64,000 nt of DNA, taken from contig OZ037855.1 of the NCBI GenBank assembly GCA_964035575.1, forward strand, positions 1,178,001-1,242,000, read 5' to 3'. A program made the translations under genes and the position numbers. The notes under the pieces are model-generated. The model was not told the DNA's origin and made no database searches. It saw only the letters and a list, made by a program, of their open reading frames with translations. The stretch is from Rhynchopus sp. YZ270_cl-10 (Eukaryota > Euglenozoa > Diplonemea > Diplonemida > Diplonemidae). This document shows, piece by piece, positions 34,101 through 44,217 of this stretch; position 1 is the stretch's first letter, and each line of letters opens with the position of its first letter.

Positions 34101-36393
34101 AGACCAGCCCTTTGAAACGATGCATCTCGGGGATCAACGTTGTTGGGGAGGTATGCGACCAGTACGAGATTTTGGGTGGTGCGGTGGCCACGTTTAGTTG
34201 CGCGTACAGGACGAGGGGGTCGGACTTTGTTTGTGTGCGGTGTGATCAGGTGGAGACGAATTTGACAGCTGCGCCACCGCCGGGGACAGCGCCTGCGAGG
34301 GATGAGGCGTTGACGGCGGGGAACGCACACACGGTGACGGTGTGCAGCGAGCAGACAGACCGCAGTACCGGGAGCGCGGACCAGGAGCTCACCATCGCCT
34401 GCCCAGCAGGTGGCGGCACCCTCCTCATCCACGATGCATACTTTGGGCGCCCAGCCTGCTCCGCAAACGGAGGTGCCCTCTGCGTGCCCAGCTCCAACAG
34501 CATCCCCACCTGCGCCACCCAAGAGTGCAACGACCCCACCATCCTCACCACCATCCGCGAGCAATGCCAAGGCCTCACCGGCTGCAACCTTGCCACAGTC
34601 AACCTCACCGCCTGCCCCTCGCTGTCCAAATACCTGCAGGTCTCCTACACCTGCCAGGCGTACGTCTGCGAGCAGCGCAGTGTCGTGCAGTGGGGCCGCT
34701 CCACAGGGCAGAGTGGCGACCAATACTACGATATGCGTTGTTCCGCAGACCGTGAGCTTGTCATTGACTACGCGATCTATGGAAGAACAACGTGCTTCCA
34801 ACACGTCTGCTACTCAACACCCGGGACCAACTGTGCGACGCAGACCTGCAGTGTCAACGTGACCAGCACCATCAGCGCACTGTGCGATGGCAAGCAGACG
34901 TGCCAGGTCTCTGCACTGTCCGCAGAGCTGGGTGCTGCCGTCTCGCCAGACCCATGCCCAGGGGAGAACAAATACCTTGATGTGGGCTACTCCTGCCAAG
35001 GCAGGGTTGGGCAGGTCTCGACCGGAGCGTGCATCGACATCAACGGGGGCTACTACAGGGAGTTCAAGAAGTCGCAGGTGGACCGCACGGAATGCGCAAA
35101 GCTCCTCCGCAAGCACCAGCCCTACGCCCGCGCTGCGATGTACGCAGACAACCTCGGCTGCTACATTGCTGTCGACTCCGACAAGAACATCACCCTCCCT
35201 GGCACCGCCTGGGACAGCGAGGACTCCACCGACAGCTACGCTGGCGTCCGACTCGGCAAAGGCGCACTACTCTCCACCAGCAACAACGCGGACAACCTCC
35301 CTGCGGGCGCCATATGCATTGCGATTGGCGCGACGAGCCTGCTGCCACCTGTCATTGCGCCTCCTCCTGGCACGGGTGGGAGCACAAATGGGAACGGTCT
35401 CTGTGGGCAGCCTGCGACAGCTTTGGACCAATGCGAGGACAACACCAACGCATATTGGTGCAATGGTCTGTGCTGTTGCGAGGAACAGAGAGAGTTTAGG
35501 TGCAATCCTGCGACGGGGAAGTGCGTGGCGGGTTTTGTGCCGCCACCAGACACTCCACTACCTGCACCGACGAGCACACGGTCGCCTTCACCCGACACCA
35601 TATCACCCGACTCACCTAACGTCCCCGGCGGCAGCAGCTCGACACACCCGCCCAACGCGAACCTCCCTGCAAGCGGCCTCACCACAGCCTCCGACGACGA
35701 CTCCATGGGCACCACGTGGATCATCCTCCTCATCGCCCTTGGCCTCCTCTGCCTCTGCTGCATCTTCCTCGCCTTCTACTGCGGCACACGCAGCCAAAAG
35801 AACAAACAAGGCGCAGAATCGCCTCCACCAGAAAGCCCTAAATCCCCTGCGTATGTTCCACCTCCCCCCTCCTTTACTAGTTTGCGGGTTTGAACCTTTT
35901 TCTATTAACCCCCTCCCTTAAGATAAAAGGTGACTAAGCAGGAGAGCTCAGGGTCTTATAAACTTTTCTATATTTGCTCCCTTTCCAACATTTCACCCTC
36001 TCCCCCTTCAGACCCACCCAATACATCGAGCTTGAGAACAAAACCGAACGCCCTGCTGTATTTGGCGATGTGCGTGCGGCGGAGTCATTTGACAGGGAAG
36101 CAGGCTTGGTTGACTCCCCGCGGGGTGGGAGCCTTGAGAGAGACCCGCTGGTGGGAGAGGACCCTTTGTATCAGGAAGAGTACGAGCCGGAGGGGTCTAA
36201 TGTGTTCCCAGTGTCCGCACAGTCGACACGTTCCTTCAACCACGGTGGCAGGGGCGGACGCATCCCACCACCCCCTCTTCGCAGTGAAGCCGTAGACCGT
36301 TACTCACCAGAGGTCATCCCCACAGCCTCCCCCACCACGTACCGCGGTCTGTCACGCAACTACCCTTCTGAGGCTCCGCCTGGTCCAAGGTAA
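22184..36393 (+). CDS. Giant fasciclin/WG-repeat type I surface protein (two exons)
   Basis: Exons 22184-35850 and 36012-36393 give about 4,682 residues. After a signal peptide (MRTLLALVGALVHVGCA) come ten fasciclin (FAS1) domains to about residue 1610, each with an H1-like TVFAPSN motif and an H2-like NGIVHVI motif. Four blocks of 10, 9, 10 and 10 WG-type repeats follow (DGSVVTWGDAGYGGDS, about 43 residues each, RCC1-like). Between or after them are two EGF-like modules (about 2092-2144 and 2181-2231), two PAN/apple domains (about 2233-2314 and 3445-3523), two SUEL-type lectin domains (about 4049-4274) and further Cys-rich segments. One membrane span (TWIILLIALGLLCLCCIFL, about 4511-4535) precedes a proline-rich cytoplasmic tail. 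FAS1, lectin and PAN modules point to adhesion or ligand binding at the cell surface; the ligand is unknown. Without splicing the tail would stop at 35893. Confidence 0.9.
35851..36011 (+). other. Predicted intron in the giant gene, carrying an HP1 hairpin
   Basis: 161 bases, phase 2, donor GTATGT, acceptor CTCTCCCCCTTCAG. It joins PKSPA to PTQYIELENKTERP in frame, adding 127 residues of tail. An HP1 repeat (35927-35968) lies in the middle. Donor and phase are identical to the UBC9 intron. Confidence 0.75.
35927..35968 (+). repeat. HP1 hairpin repeat copy inside an intron
   Basis: AAGGTGACTAAGC (35927-35939) faces GCTCAGGGTCTT (35946-35957), with one A-C mismatch in the inner stem. The tail ATAAACTTTTC follows. 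Confidence 0.65.
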
Positions 36394-36779
36394 AAAAAAA
36401 ATAAGGGAAATGAATGAGGGAAAAAAAAATGCCTCTTACTTATCGCTTTGTTGCGAAGAAGTGGAGGAGGGGTGTTGGGTAGTGAAGGGATGGGGGGGAA
36501 GGGGAAGGGGTGTTGTTGTTGTTGCTTTTTTTTTAGAAAAAAATGGAGGGTTTTTAGATTTTTTTTTTCTCACTATTTTTTTTGAACAAAATATTAGGAA
36601 TTTTCTTAGTTTTGTTGGGCGGGAGAGATGTAGAAAGATCTTTTTGTGTTATTACGTTATTTTGTTATTGCACAGATTTGGGGGAATTTCAGTCAGTGGT
36701 CGCGCTAATTATGGGAAAAAATGGGGAAAAAATGGATTTCGGGTACGGAAAAACGTTCCTTGAAAAGGTTAGCTGGGGA

Positions 36780-37440
36780 GGCCCGGAAACCCCGTTTTGT
36801 GGCATTTCCGGGCCAATCCCGGCTTGTGGTGGGGTATATACGGAAAAATGGACAAAATTTTAGTGACTTAAATTTTCGCAAAATATGAACCCATACTCGT
36901 AAACAAGGGTCATTTTCAGGAAAATTCGGAAAATTCCGAGATTTGGAAGCAATTTTTCTCCTGAAAATCAGTGGGTTTTCAGCCCCAAAACATACCGCGA
37001 TTGGAATTTCCGGAATCCGTCCGCGCTGTGGTGGGGTCACTTTGCCGAAATGGCCAATTTTTTGGTTTTGGTCAAAATCCATGTGGGTAAAGAGGGCCAA
37101 TGTAAATCCCACAACCAGATTTTCTCTCCCTGATCCTGACGTCTTGCAACATGAAAATGCGCGAAAACACCGGCATTTGCATTTCCGGAATTCGTCCGTT
37201 CTGTGGTGGGGTCAATTTGCCGAAATGGACAAGTTCTTGGTTTTGGTCAAAACCCGTCAGTGTAAGGTAAAGGGGGCAAGTGTTTGCCTGTAGAAACTGG
37301 TAGGGAACAGGCAGCGCCGCAGGCGCACGGTACCCAACTTTTTTTTTTTTTTTTCCTTTTCTTTTTTCTCCTCTTTCTTTTGACTTTCCGAGCCAATTGC
37401 GTTCCACGGCGGGGTCACATGTATATGCAAGTCCACTATG
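36780..37440. repeat. Degenerate tandem repeat, unit about 175-205 bases
   Basis: The marker GTGGTGGGGT recurs at 36826, 37028 and 37203, with a worn fourth copy near 37406. It is preceded by TTTCCGG and a CCG-containing stretch. The second and third units are most alike, sharing TTTGCCGAAATGG and TTGGTTTTGGTCAAAA. This is a satellite-like array with no protein-like frame. Confidence 0.75.
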
Positions 37441-37574
37441 TGGTGGTCTTACTCAACAATATTAGAACTTCTGGTTTCTTAATGAAATCCCCGTACTGCA
37501 AAAAAAAAACGTTCCTACCAAAACCCCCAAAAATCCCGGGATGAGGGATGGACTTTAGCGCGAGCTCTGATTTC

Positions 37575-37610
<36 letters not shown>

Positions 37611-38243
37611 AATTTTCTCATCATTTCTACACCAATTCTGAGGGAAATGAACAAAAAAAAAAAAATGATATTCATCCCAAAATACTGCAAAAAAAGAACC
37701 AGTTTTTTCCCCCCCCCCTCACACAAATTGTGTGTCATAGAGACATAGAACCTTCAATGAAGAACGGGGCTAAATAGGATGGTTGATTTCCCCCACCCTT
37801 TTCACCCCCCCTTCCCCCCTCTGCCAACCGCACCTTTAAAGCTTTCGTACTGGAAGAAGTATTTGCCGCGCTTAGCAAAAGAAGTGTCAATCGCTCGAAC
37901 CTACTGAGTGTACGGCTTTGCTTCACCAATATAGCTGTATTCCTTTCACACCTAGGCACTAAAGCCAGAGATGTTCGACGAAAAAAGGGTGCAACAATGT
38001 GAGCTGTTTGAAAACTCATTTGATAGTCTTCCCCTTCAGGTGGCTGGGCACGATATAGATATAGGCTTTAGTGGCGTTACCGATCTGCTGTCGGGGACAT
38101 GTCAATATAGGGGGGGTGTGTCATTTTCCCCTGTAAACCTTGTGTCAAGGACCTGTCAATATGGGCCCTTTCGGGAACACCATTTAGGTGTATAATATTA
38201 TCTTGCAAAAACTCCTTCCTTTTTGTTGACAACTCCCAAACAT

Positions 38244-38331
38244 GCAACACTCTGGGGGGTTCGAGATAACCCGCCGGAGTGTCAAGTACCCCCTGCGTAC
38301 CAGAGGGCGGTTTGCACTATTACAACTTTAC
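38244..38331 (+). repeat. HP2 two-hairpin repeat copy (diverged)
   Basis: GCAACACTCTGG, then GATAACCCGCCGGAGTGTCAAG, keeps the first stem. GGCGGTTTGCACTATTACAAC keeps the second-half tail. Small insertions separate it from the consensus. Confidence 0.65.
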
Positions 38332-38401
38332 TGTATTTTCGGTTGTTGTGTGCACAGCAGGCATCATCCGTTCGCGATTTTTTCGCGATAACGAATATGA
38401 T

Positions 38402-38448
38402 AAGGTGACTAAGCAACGAGAGGCTTAGGATCATCTTATACACTTTTC
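38402..38448 (+). repeat. HP1 hairpin repeat copy
   Basis: AAGGTGACTAAGC (38402-38414) pairs with GCTTAGGATCATCTT (38423-38437), with a 2-base bulge on the 3' side. The tail ATACACTTTTC runs into a long T tract. Confidence 0.8.
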
Positions 38449-39548
38449 TTTTTTTTTTTTTTCTCTTTCGTTTTCGCCAAAAAAGCTTCGCATATTCTTC
38501 CTCCCTGTTACTCTTTTTTTTTAGATGTGTGATACATTCATTACAAGTTTTTTTTTTTTGAGGGTGTTTCCGGGGGCGCCGTTCCTTTTCATTCCCTTTC
38601 CAAATCCCTCTTTTTTTTTGCGCCAGTTTGTTTAAAGATATGTACCGTCTATAAGGCGTTTTATCTTTTTTCAATATTTCGTTTTTTTTTCTGCCTTAGC
38701 TTATCTGCTTTTGCCTTTTTTGTTTTCTGTTTTTTTTTTTCAAAGTTACCCCCCAGGTTGTTACAATCCACATCACGCAATTCGTTAGTGCACACATAGA
38801 AGAATGGTTCACAAATACATTGTGTGTCAATATTTTTTTAGTGGAGTTTTCAAAAAGTTTTTTCTTCATTTGTCGCTCAAAGTTTTTATACGCGATTCCG
38901 TCTTTCCCTCATATGGTTTTGCATTGCATTTTGATGTGTGCTCGAGTGGCCTATTCATCTATCAAGTTTTTTCCCCCTCTTTTTTTAAAAACACGGTTCA
39001 TACGAAAACAGTCTTAATGGACAATACTGTGAAGACCAATTCCACTCTTTTTTCTCTAAAAGGTGAATTCTTGGGTGAATTACGTCAAAACACAACGCAA
39101 AAAAAGATGGTGAGTCAGACCCCTCCCCTGCTGATCTCTTCACCCCCCTCAACTAACTTAGACCATTTTAAACTTCGGGGTTTCGATAGCCCATCTTCCC
39201 CTGCTGTAGTGATTTTTTTTCATTTTTTGTTGATCCCTCACCATATACTATCAATTTATTGATTGCATATGATGAAATTATTTTTTTGCAAGCATCCTAG
39301 CCCCTTTGGCAACATGGGGACCAAAAAAACGATATCAATCGTTCGTTACGATCTACCCAGTAGTAGCATAGACGGTGTGCCTCTCCGTTCTGTTCATCTT
39401 CAGAAAAAGGGAGTGGAAAAACAGCCTCAGATACCCTTTGCGGTACGACGCTTATCTCCTACCCCCCCAAAAACCCCCCCTTCTGTTAACGAACAAACGG
39501 TGCCTGCTCGTCCTCAACTTTTTTTTTTTGGTGATTTTTTTTTGGTAG

Positions 39549-39580
39549 AGGGAGTGGGCTTTGTATTTCAAATCAACTTT
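39549..39580 (+). repeat. HP4 repeat copy
   Basis: Shares GGGCTTTGTATTTCAA and TCAACTTT with copies at 44541 and 49542. Confidence 0.55.
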
Positions 39581-39857
39581 ATTGTGAGGTGGGTGACCCA
39601 AGCAGAGGAGATCATCTTACCAAAAAAAAAGCCCCCTTTTTTTTTCTGTGCCAATGGTGGCTCAAATTCGTTATTCAGTTTTTTTCTTCCATTTTTTCTC
39701 TCTCCCACCCCCTCCAAAATAGCAACAACAAACACCAAATCAAAAAAAAAAATACTCCCCACAAAAACCTTAGAATTACTATGTTAAAACGCACCCCTCC
39801 CTTTGGTTCTTTTTTTGAGGATTTTTTTTTTTATACTCCAGTATCATTTCTCTCGCA

Positions 39858-39935
39858 ACACTCCGGGGCTTCGATAACCCGCGGAGTGTCAGTGCCTGCG
39901 TCCCAGAGGCGTTTGCACTATCAACTTCACTTTCT
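39858..39935 (+). repeat. HP2 two-hairpin repeat, best copy
   Basis: Hairpin one: ACACTCCGGGGCTT and AACCCGCGGAGTGT around CGAT. Hairpin two: AGTGC (39891-39895) and GCACT (39915-39919) enclosing CTGCGTCCCAGAGGCGTTT. The tail ATCAACTTCACTTTC follows. It is almost identical to 55831-55915 over the first 60 bases. Confidence 0.85.
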
Positions 39936-40177
39936 CTCCTACCTCTCTGTCTCCTTTTCTCTCGCAATGGAGAAACATTTGAAGGCCGAATGTGGAGATG
40001 TGGAGAAGGTTTCCCGCATCCACGACCACACCGCAACGTTGGGCCCATCGAATAACCTCCTCTCTCTCTCTCTCTCTATATCCTCCCCCTCACACATTCA
40101 AGCTTCATAGAGGTTCACAACACAACATATACCCTAAGGATACACAACGGAAATTATATGGTAGCGTATTAAGGGTT

Positions 40178-41089
40178 ATGGCGGGTCACCAGCATTTAAG
40201 TCGGGCGCGTGGGCCCCCTGATGGTGGGAGGGATGTGGAAAAGCGTCTGGACGATTTGTTTGGTGAAGTTGCGAATCTCCGAAGCGAGCTGAACAGCAGT
40301 AGGGTGTATTCACAGACTCATGTACATCCGGTGCACGACCCTTACCCTACCTCACCGCGCGATAATTTTGTTGATTACAACAGCATCACTGCACCCACCA
40401 GACAGCACCCTTCTCTTCTGTATGGAAGCCCTGCGTTCAGCGCTGCATCAGGCCGGGTGCCTCCTCCTCGCGTTATTGAAGTTACTTTTGAAAAGTCTCC
40501 GAAACGGGATGCATTTTGCTCAACAGAGGACATCGTTCCTGAGAACCTTCCTGTCAAGGTTCCTACAACCACAACTACGACTACCACTACGACAGAGGAC
40601 AAAACCATGCAAACAGCCGAAGCGGAGGTGGAAGGTGCAGAAAGGGAGAAGCGAGCGACAGAGGAGAGGGAGAGGAATCGGTTGGAGGCGGAGTACCGGC
40701 AGGCGCAGTATGTCTTTGGGGCAGATCAGATTGATCGGACGCAGGAGGTTCGTGTGCGGGTTGATTCTAATGGAAAGCTTGCAGTGTTGCTCCGAGATGA
40801 TACTCTCATCCTGCACGATGTAAAGTCAAATTCGCCCAACAAAGATCTCATCCGTCTTCTCGGATGGACGCTCACCCACGTCAACGGCACTGCAGTCGCG
40901 ACTCTAGCGGAGATTGCTGCTGCCGTGAAGCACCCCTACTCACAATGCACGTTTCAGCTTCTTGGTGACAGCACACCGCGTGAGACAGCTCCAAACGAAG
41001 AAGAGGACAGCTCAGATGCAACCGACGGCGACACCGACTCTTCCGGCAGCGGCGAGGAAAAGAAGGATGGGTGCTGCCTTATTATGTGA
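40178..41089 (+). CDS. PDZ-like protein with C-terminal CaaX box
   Basis: This encodes 303 residues from the first ATG after spacer-like sequence (MAGHQHLSR). A short coiled-coil segment at about 20-40 (DVEKRLDDLFGEVANLRSEL) is followed by a disordered linker, a Thr run, and a charged helix (AEREKRATEERERNRLEAEY). The C-terminal third has a PDZ-like fold signature, LGWTLTHVNGTAVATLAEI. The last residues are KKDGCCLIM: CLIM fits the CaaX farnesylation signal, and the preceding Cys could be palmitoylated. It is probably a prenylated scaffold on the inner face of a membrane. The PDZ assignment is moderate; the CaaX box is read directly. Confidence 0.75.
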   Translation: MAGHQHLSRARGPPDGGRDVEKRLDDLFGEVANLRSELNSSRVYSQTHVHPVHDPYPTSPRDNFVDYNSITAPTRQHPSLLYGSPAFSAASGRVPPPRVIEVTFEKSPKRDAFCSTEDIVPENLPVKVPTTTTTTTTTTEDKTMQTAEAEVEGAEREKRATEERERNRLEAEYRQAQYVFGADQIDRTQEVRVRVDSNGKLAVLLRDDTLILHDVKSNSPNKDLIRLLGWTLTHVNGTAVATLAEIAAAVKHPYSQCTFQLLGDSTPRETAPNEEEDSSDATDGDTDSSGSGEEKKDGCCLIM

Positions 41090-41730
41090 GGAAAAAAACA
41101 CACACTATCTTGAGAATTCTTGGGGGTGCGTTCCCTGCTGACATGGGTTCCATCATTGCTCATTAAGAACGTATTCGCAGAGTGGGGAAAAGGGAGATGG
41201 GGGGGAAGATGTGGCGGACTCTAGATAGGGTGATGTGATAAGGGCTATGTTGTTGTGGTACGCCCAATGCGGGTTTTGCATTATCGGTGGAAGCTGCAGG
41301 TAGAGAAATTACCATGGACCACTAAACAACCCGACAGCTCATCAAAGAATGAAGGGTTGAGGGGAAAGACGTCCCCCCTTTTTTCTTTCTTTTTCATTTG
41401 TATAACGTAGATGGGGGATTTGATAGAATCTAAAGATGTGTTTGTATGTGACGTGCATTCATCTTTAAGGTGACTAAGCGCTCAACTTCAACAACTTTTC
41501 TCTTTTTTTTTATTGTGCGATTTTTTTTTTTGTGAGTGTTGCAGAAAACCAGCAACACTTCTTTGTACATTCCCCCTACCCCACAACACCCCTGGCTTTT
41601 GTTAAAACATACGCGTAGTAGCACTATCTCAAAAAACTAATGGCATTTTTTTTAATCCGCTTTACAACCTTTTCCCCCAACCTCCCCTCATCCACTCTCC
41701 ACCCTGCAGTACCCCCATCTCGTTTTCAAA
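41090..41730. other. Spacer with HP1 repeat
   Basis: No gene. It holds an HP1 copy at 41431-41500 and ends in CCACCCTGCAG, 20 bases before the TSR1 start. Confidence 0.6.
41431..41500 (+). repeat. HP1 hairpin repeat, composite copy
   Basis: TAAAGATG (41431-41438) pairs perfectly with CATCTTTA (41460-41467). A second left arm, AAGGTGACTAAGC (41466-41478), overlaps it but runs straight into the tail CTTCAACAACTTTTC with no matching right arm. This looks like two fused copies. Confidence 0.65.
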
Positions 41731-44217
41731 ATGGGAGGCACGAAAGCCGGGCAACGGAACAAAGCCCATAAGCATGGAAAGCACTCCTCCAAGTCTGACA
41801 TAAAGGAGGCGTCTAAGGGACGTGTGGCGAAGATGGCAGGTGTGTCACGTGCATCCCCACAGAGTATCAAGGGTGGGCTGGACTCCGGTGCAAAGTCCAA
41901 GCGCATGCAGCAGCAGAAGGCTCGCGTGGAGACGAAGAGAAACAGCAAGGTGTGGGCACAGCGTCTCGGGAAGAAGGGTGCGCCCAAGATCATTGGGTTC
42001 ATCCCTGTGGGGGAGACAAGTGATCAGCGGTTAGCGAGACGGAACATTCAGGCCGTGTGCGACCCGAATGTGCCTGTGAACGGTGTGCAGCATGTGAAGA
42101 GCAAGCAGTACAACCAGACGTTTACGTTTGTTGAGTCGAACGACAACCAGCAGGACCAGCTGGACCTTGCAAAGGTGTGTGACGTGCTTGTCATTGCCGT
42201 GCGTGTCAATGGCGACGACGACGTGGACCCGGACACAATCGAACCCGATCTGCCTGACGACAAATCCTTCCAGACGTGGTACTCGAACATCGGGCTCTGC
42301 ATCGACGACCTTGGGAGACAGCTCCTCTCTTCCATCAACTGCCAAGGGCTTCCCTCCGTCTGCATCGTGCTCCAGGGCCTCAACCTCATCGCAAGCGCAA
42401 AGAAACGGAAAAACGTTGAGCGTGTGCACCTCCGCTACTTCCAATCCATCATGACAAACGACGTCGTGCCCAAGGTCTTCTGCGTCGACACACCCGCCAA
42501 GACACTCCTCGCACTCCGCTACCTCTCAGAGCAGAAGCTGCGTGGCCTTAAGTGGCGTGACGTCAAGCCCTACTTCCTTGTCGATGCGTGCAGGTGGGAG
42601 GACCCTGACGCAGCTCCGGTTCCCAACGACGCTGACGAAACCCCGAGCAAAAACCTGAACGTGTCCGGATACCTACGTGGAAAGGTGCTCTCTGCAAACC
42701 AGCTCTTCCACTTGACTGGGTACGGCACGTACCAGATTGCAAAGATCTGCGACAAGGACGGGAATGTGATCTCGCTTCCCGATGAGAACCAGGAGTCGCT
42801 GCAGTACTGCCAGGTGCCCGACCCAATGGAGGGCGAGCAGACGTGGCCGACGGAGGAGGAGCTGAAGGAGGCGGAAGCGGAGACGAAGAAGCACAAGGAC
42901 AAGCCAAAGCGCATGAAGGTGAAGGTGCCTGCGGGTTTCTCTTCGTACCAGGCGGCGTGGGTGGCTGAGCCGCAGGACTTCGAGGAAATCTCGGACGACG
43001 AAAACTTTAATGACAACGAAATGATGCAGCTCGAAACCAAGTCGCGTGCTACGACCCGCCACTCGCGTGTCAGTACAGCACAGCAGACCGACGTTGAGGA
43101 CGCAATGGGTGGCGACTGGCTCGCACAGGACGAGGCCATGACCATCGAAGAGAGACAGGCACAGATCGCCCACCAAAAGGAGCTCTCCAAGGACGACCGC
43201 GAATTCCCCGATGAGATCGAGACCCCGATGCACATCCCCTCGCACATCCGCTTCCAGAAGTACCGTGGGCTTGCCTCCTTCAGGACGTCTGCCTGGGACC
43301 CCAATGAGAACCTCCCCATCGACTACGCACGGATCTTTAAGTTCGAGAACTTCAAGAGAACGCAGAAGCTTTCGATCGCTGCGCCCGAGGGGCAGGCAGC
43401 CCCGCTGGACTCTTACATCACAGTGACGCTGAAGCAGGTCCCTGCACGCTTTATGGAGGTGCTTGCGGAGAAGATGGATGCTCCTTTGGTTGCATCCGCG
43501 CTTCTGAGACACGAGCAGAAGTACACTGTTCTGCACTTCCTGATGCAGCGCAACAAGGACCACGACGAGCCGATTAAGTCGAAGACCAGGCTTGTTGTGC
43601 ATCTTGGATTTAGAAAGGTTGTGGCCTCCCCGGTCTACTCCGACGTGTCGAAGGGCACACGCACCCGCTTCAGCAGGTACTTCCACGGCGACGATAAGTT
43701 CATCATGATGTCGATGTACGGCCCCGCATCCTTCCTCCCCACCCCCGCACTCTGCTTCCAGCCCGTCACCAAGGCCGAGAAGGACGGTGGTGCTGAGATG
43801 CCCTTCGTGTCCTTCGGTGCCGCAACGACACCGTCCCCTGATATGCTGCTTTTGAAGAAGATCGTGCTGACAGGGCATGTGTACAAGACCCATAAGCGTC
43901 AGAGCATTGTCCGTTTCATGTTCCACAATGAGGACGACGTGAAGTGGTTCCAGCCGTGTGAGATTTACACAAAGCTCGGCATGCGTGGTCGTATCCTCAA
44001 GTCCGTTGGTACCCACGGACACATGAAGGCCACCTTCTCTGGTGTCGTGCAAGGTCACGACGTTGTCTGCATGGATCTTTGGAAGAGAGTCTTCCCCAAG
44101 TGGAACACAGCACAGTACAGCCACCTCGCAATCGAGAACCAGGATGAAACATCGGATGAAGAAGAAGATGGTCTCCCTGCACCTGAAACAGAGTCCCCAC
44201 ACGCTATGCAGGAGTGA
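41731..44217 (+). CDS. TSR1: Ribosome biogenesis protein TSR1
   Basis: This encodes 828 residues, close to the usual length (about 790-805). TSR1 is a BMS1-like factor, without GTPase activity, that rides on late pre-40S particles and blocks premature subunit joining. It matches from the basic N-terminus (QRNKAHKHGKHSS) through the AARP2CN-like region (NVSGYLRGKVLSANQLFHL) and the hallmark PDPMEGEQTWPTEEEL to RFQKYRGLASFRTSAWDPNE and the C-terminal domain (GTHGHMKATFSGVVQGHDVV, KRVFPKW). The nucleotide-binding loop is absent, as expected. An acidic segment after residue 410 is low-complexity. The start follows a CCCTGCAG acceptor and has a clean N-terminus. Confidence 0.95.
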   Translation: MGGTKAGQRNKAHKHGKHSSKSDIKEASKGRVAKMAGVSRASPQSIKGGLDSGAKSKRMQQQKARVETKRNSKVWAQRLGKKGAPKIIGFIPVGETSDQRLARRNIQAVCDPNVPVNGVQHVKSKQYNQTFTFVESNDNQQDQLDLAKVCDVLVIAVRVNGDDDVDPDTIEPDLPDDKSFQTWYSNIGLCIDDLGRQLLSSINCQGLPSVCIVLQGLNLIASAKKRKNVERVHLRYFQSIMTNDVVPKVFCVDTPAKTLLALRYLSEQKLRGLKWRDVKPYFLVDACRWEDPDAAPVPNDADETPSKNLNVSGYLRGKVLSANQLFHLTGYGTYQIAKICDKDGNVISLPDENQESLQYCQVPDPMEGEQTWPTEEELKEAEAETKKHKDKPKRMKVKVPAGFSSYQAAWVAEPQDFEEISDDENFNDNEMMQLETKSRATTRHSRVSTAQQTDVEDAMGGDWLAQDEAMTIEERQAQIAHQKELSKDDREFPDEIETPMHIPSHIRFQKYRGLASFRTSAWDPNENLPIDYARIFKFENFKRTQKLSIAAPEGQAAPLDSYITVTLKQVPARFMEVLAEKMDAPLVASALLRHEQKYTVLHFLMQRNKDHDEPIKSKTRLVVHLGFRKVVASPVYSDVSKGTRTRFSRYFHGDDKFIMMSMYGPASFLPTPALCFQPVTKAEKDGGAEMPFVSFGAATTPSPDMLLLKKIVLTGHVYKTHKRQSIVRFMFHNEDDVKWFQPCEIYTKLGMRGRILKSVGTHGHMKATFSGVVQGHDVVCMDLWKRVFPKWNTAQYSHLAIENQDETSDEEEDGLPAPETESPHAMQE

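Larger units (their letters stand above)
36394..40177. other. Repeat-rich spacer, no gene
   Basis: 3.8 kb without a convincing gene. It holds four degenerate tandem units at 36780-37440, a T tract at about 37579-37609, and a short direct repeat TGTCAATAT at about 38100 and 38153. It also has HP2 copies at 38244 and 39858, an HP1 copy at 38402, a degenerate HP1 near 38523, an HP4 copy at 39549 and a TC microsatellite at about 40060-40080. Phe-rich open frames over 38804-39787 are translations of T runs. Confidence 0.6.

Noticed and set aside
22184-35893. Many long shadow frames on both strands inside the giant gene
   Set aside because: High GC and repeated codons open other frames. The 4,569-codon frame with recognisable domains explains the region.
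38804-39787. Two adjacent open frames of 152 and 174 codons
   Set aside because: Phe-rich translations of T tracts that overlap an HP4 repeat; no start context or domain.
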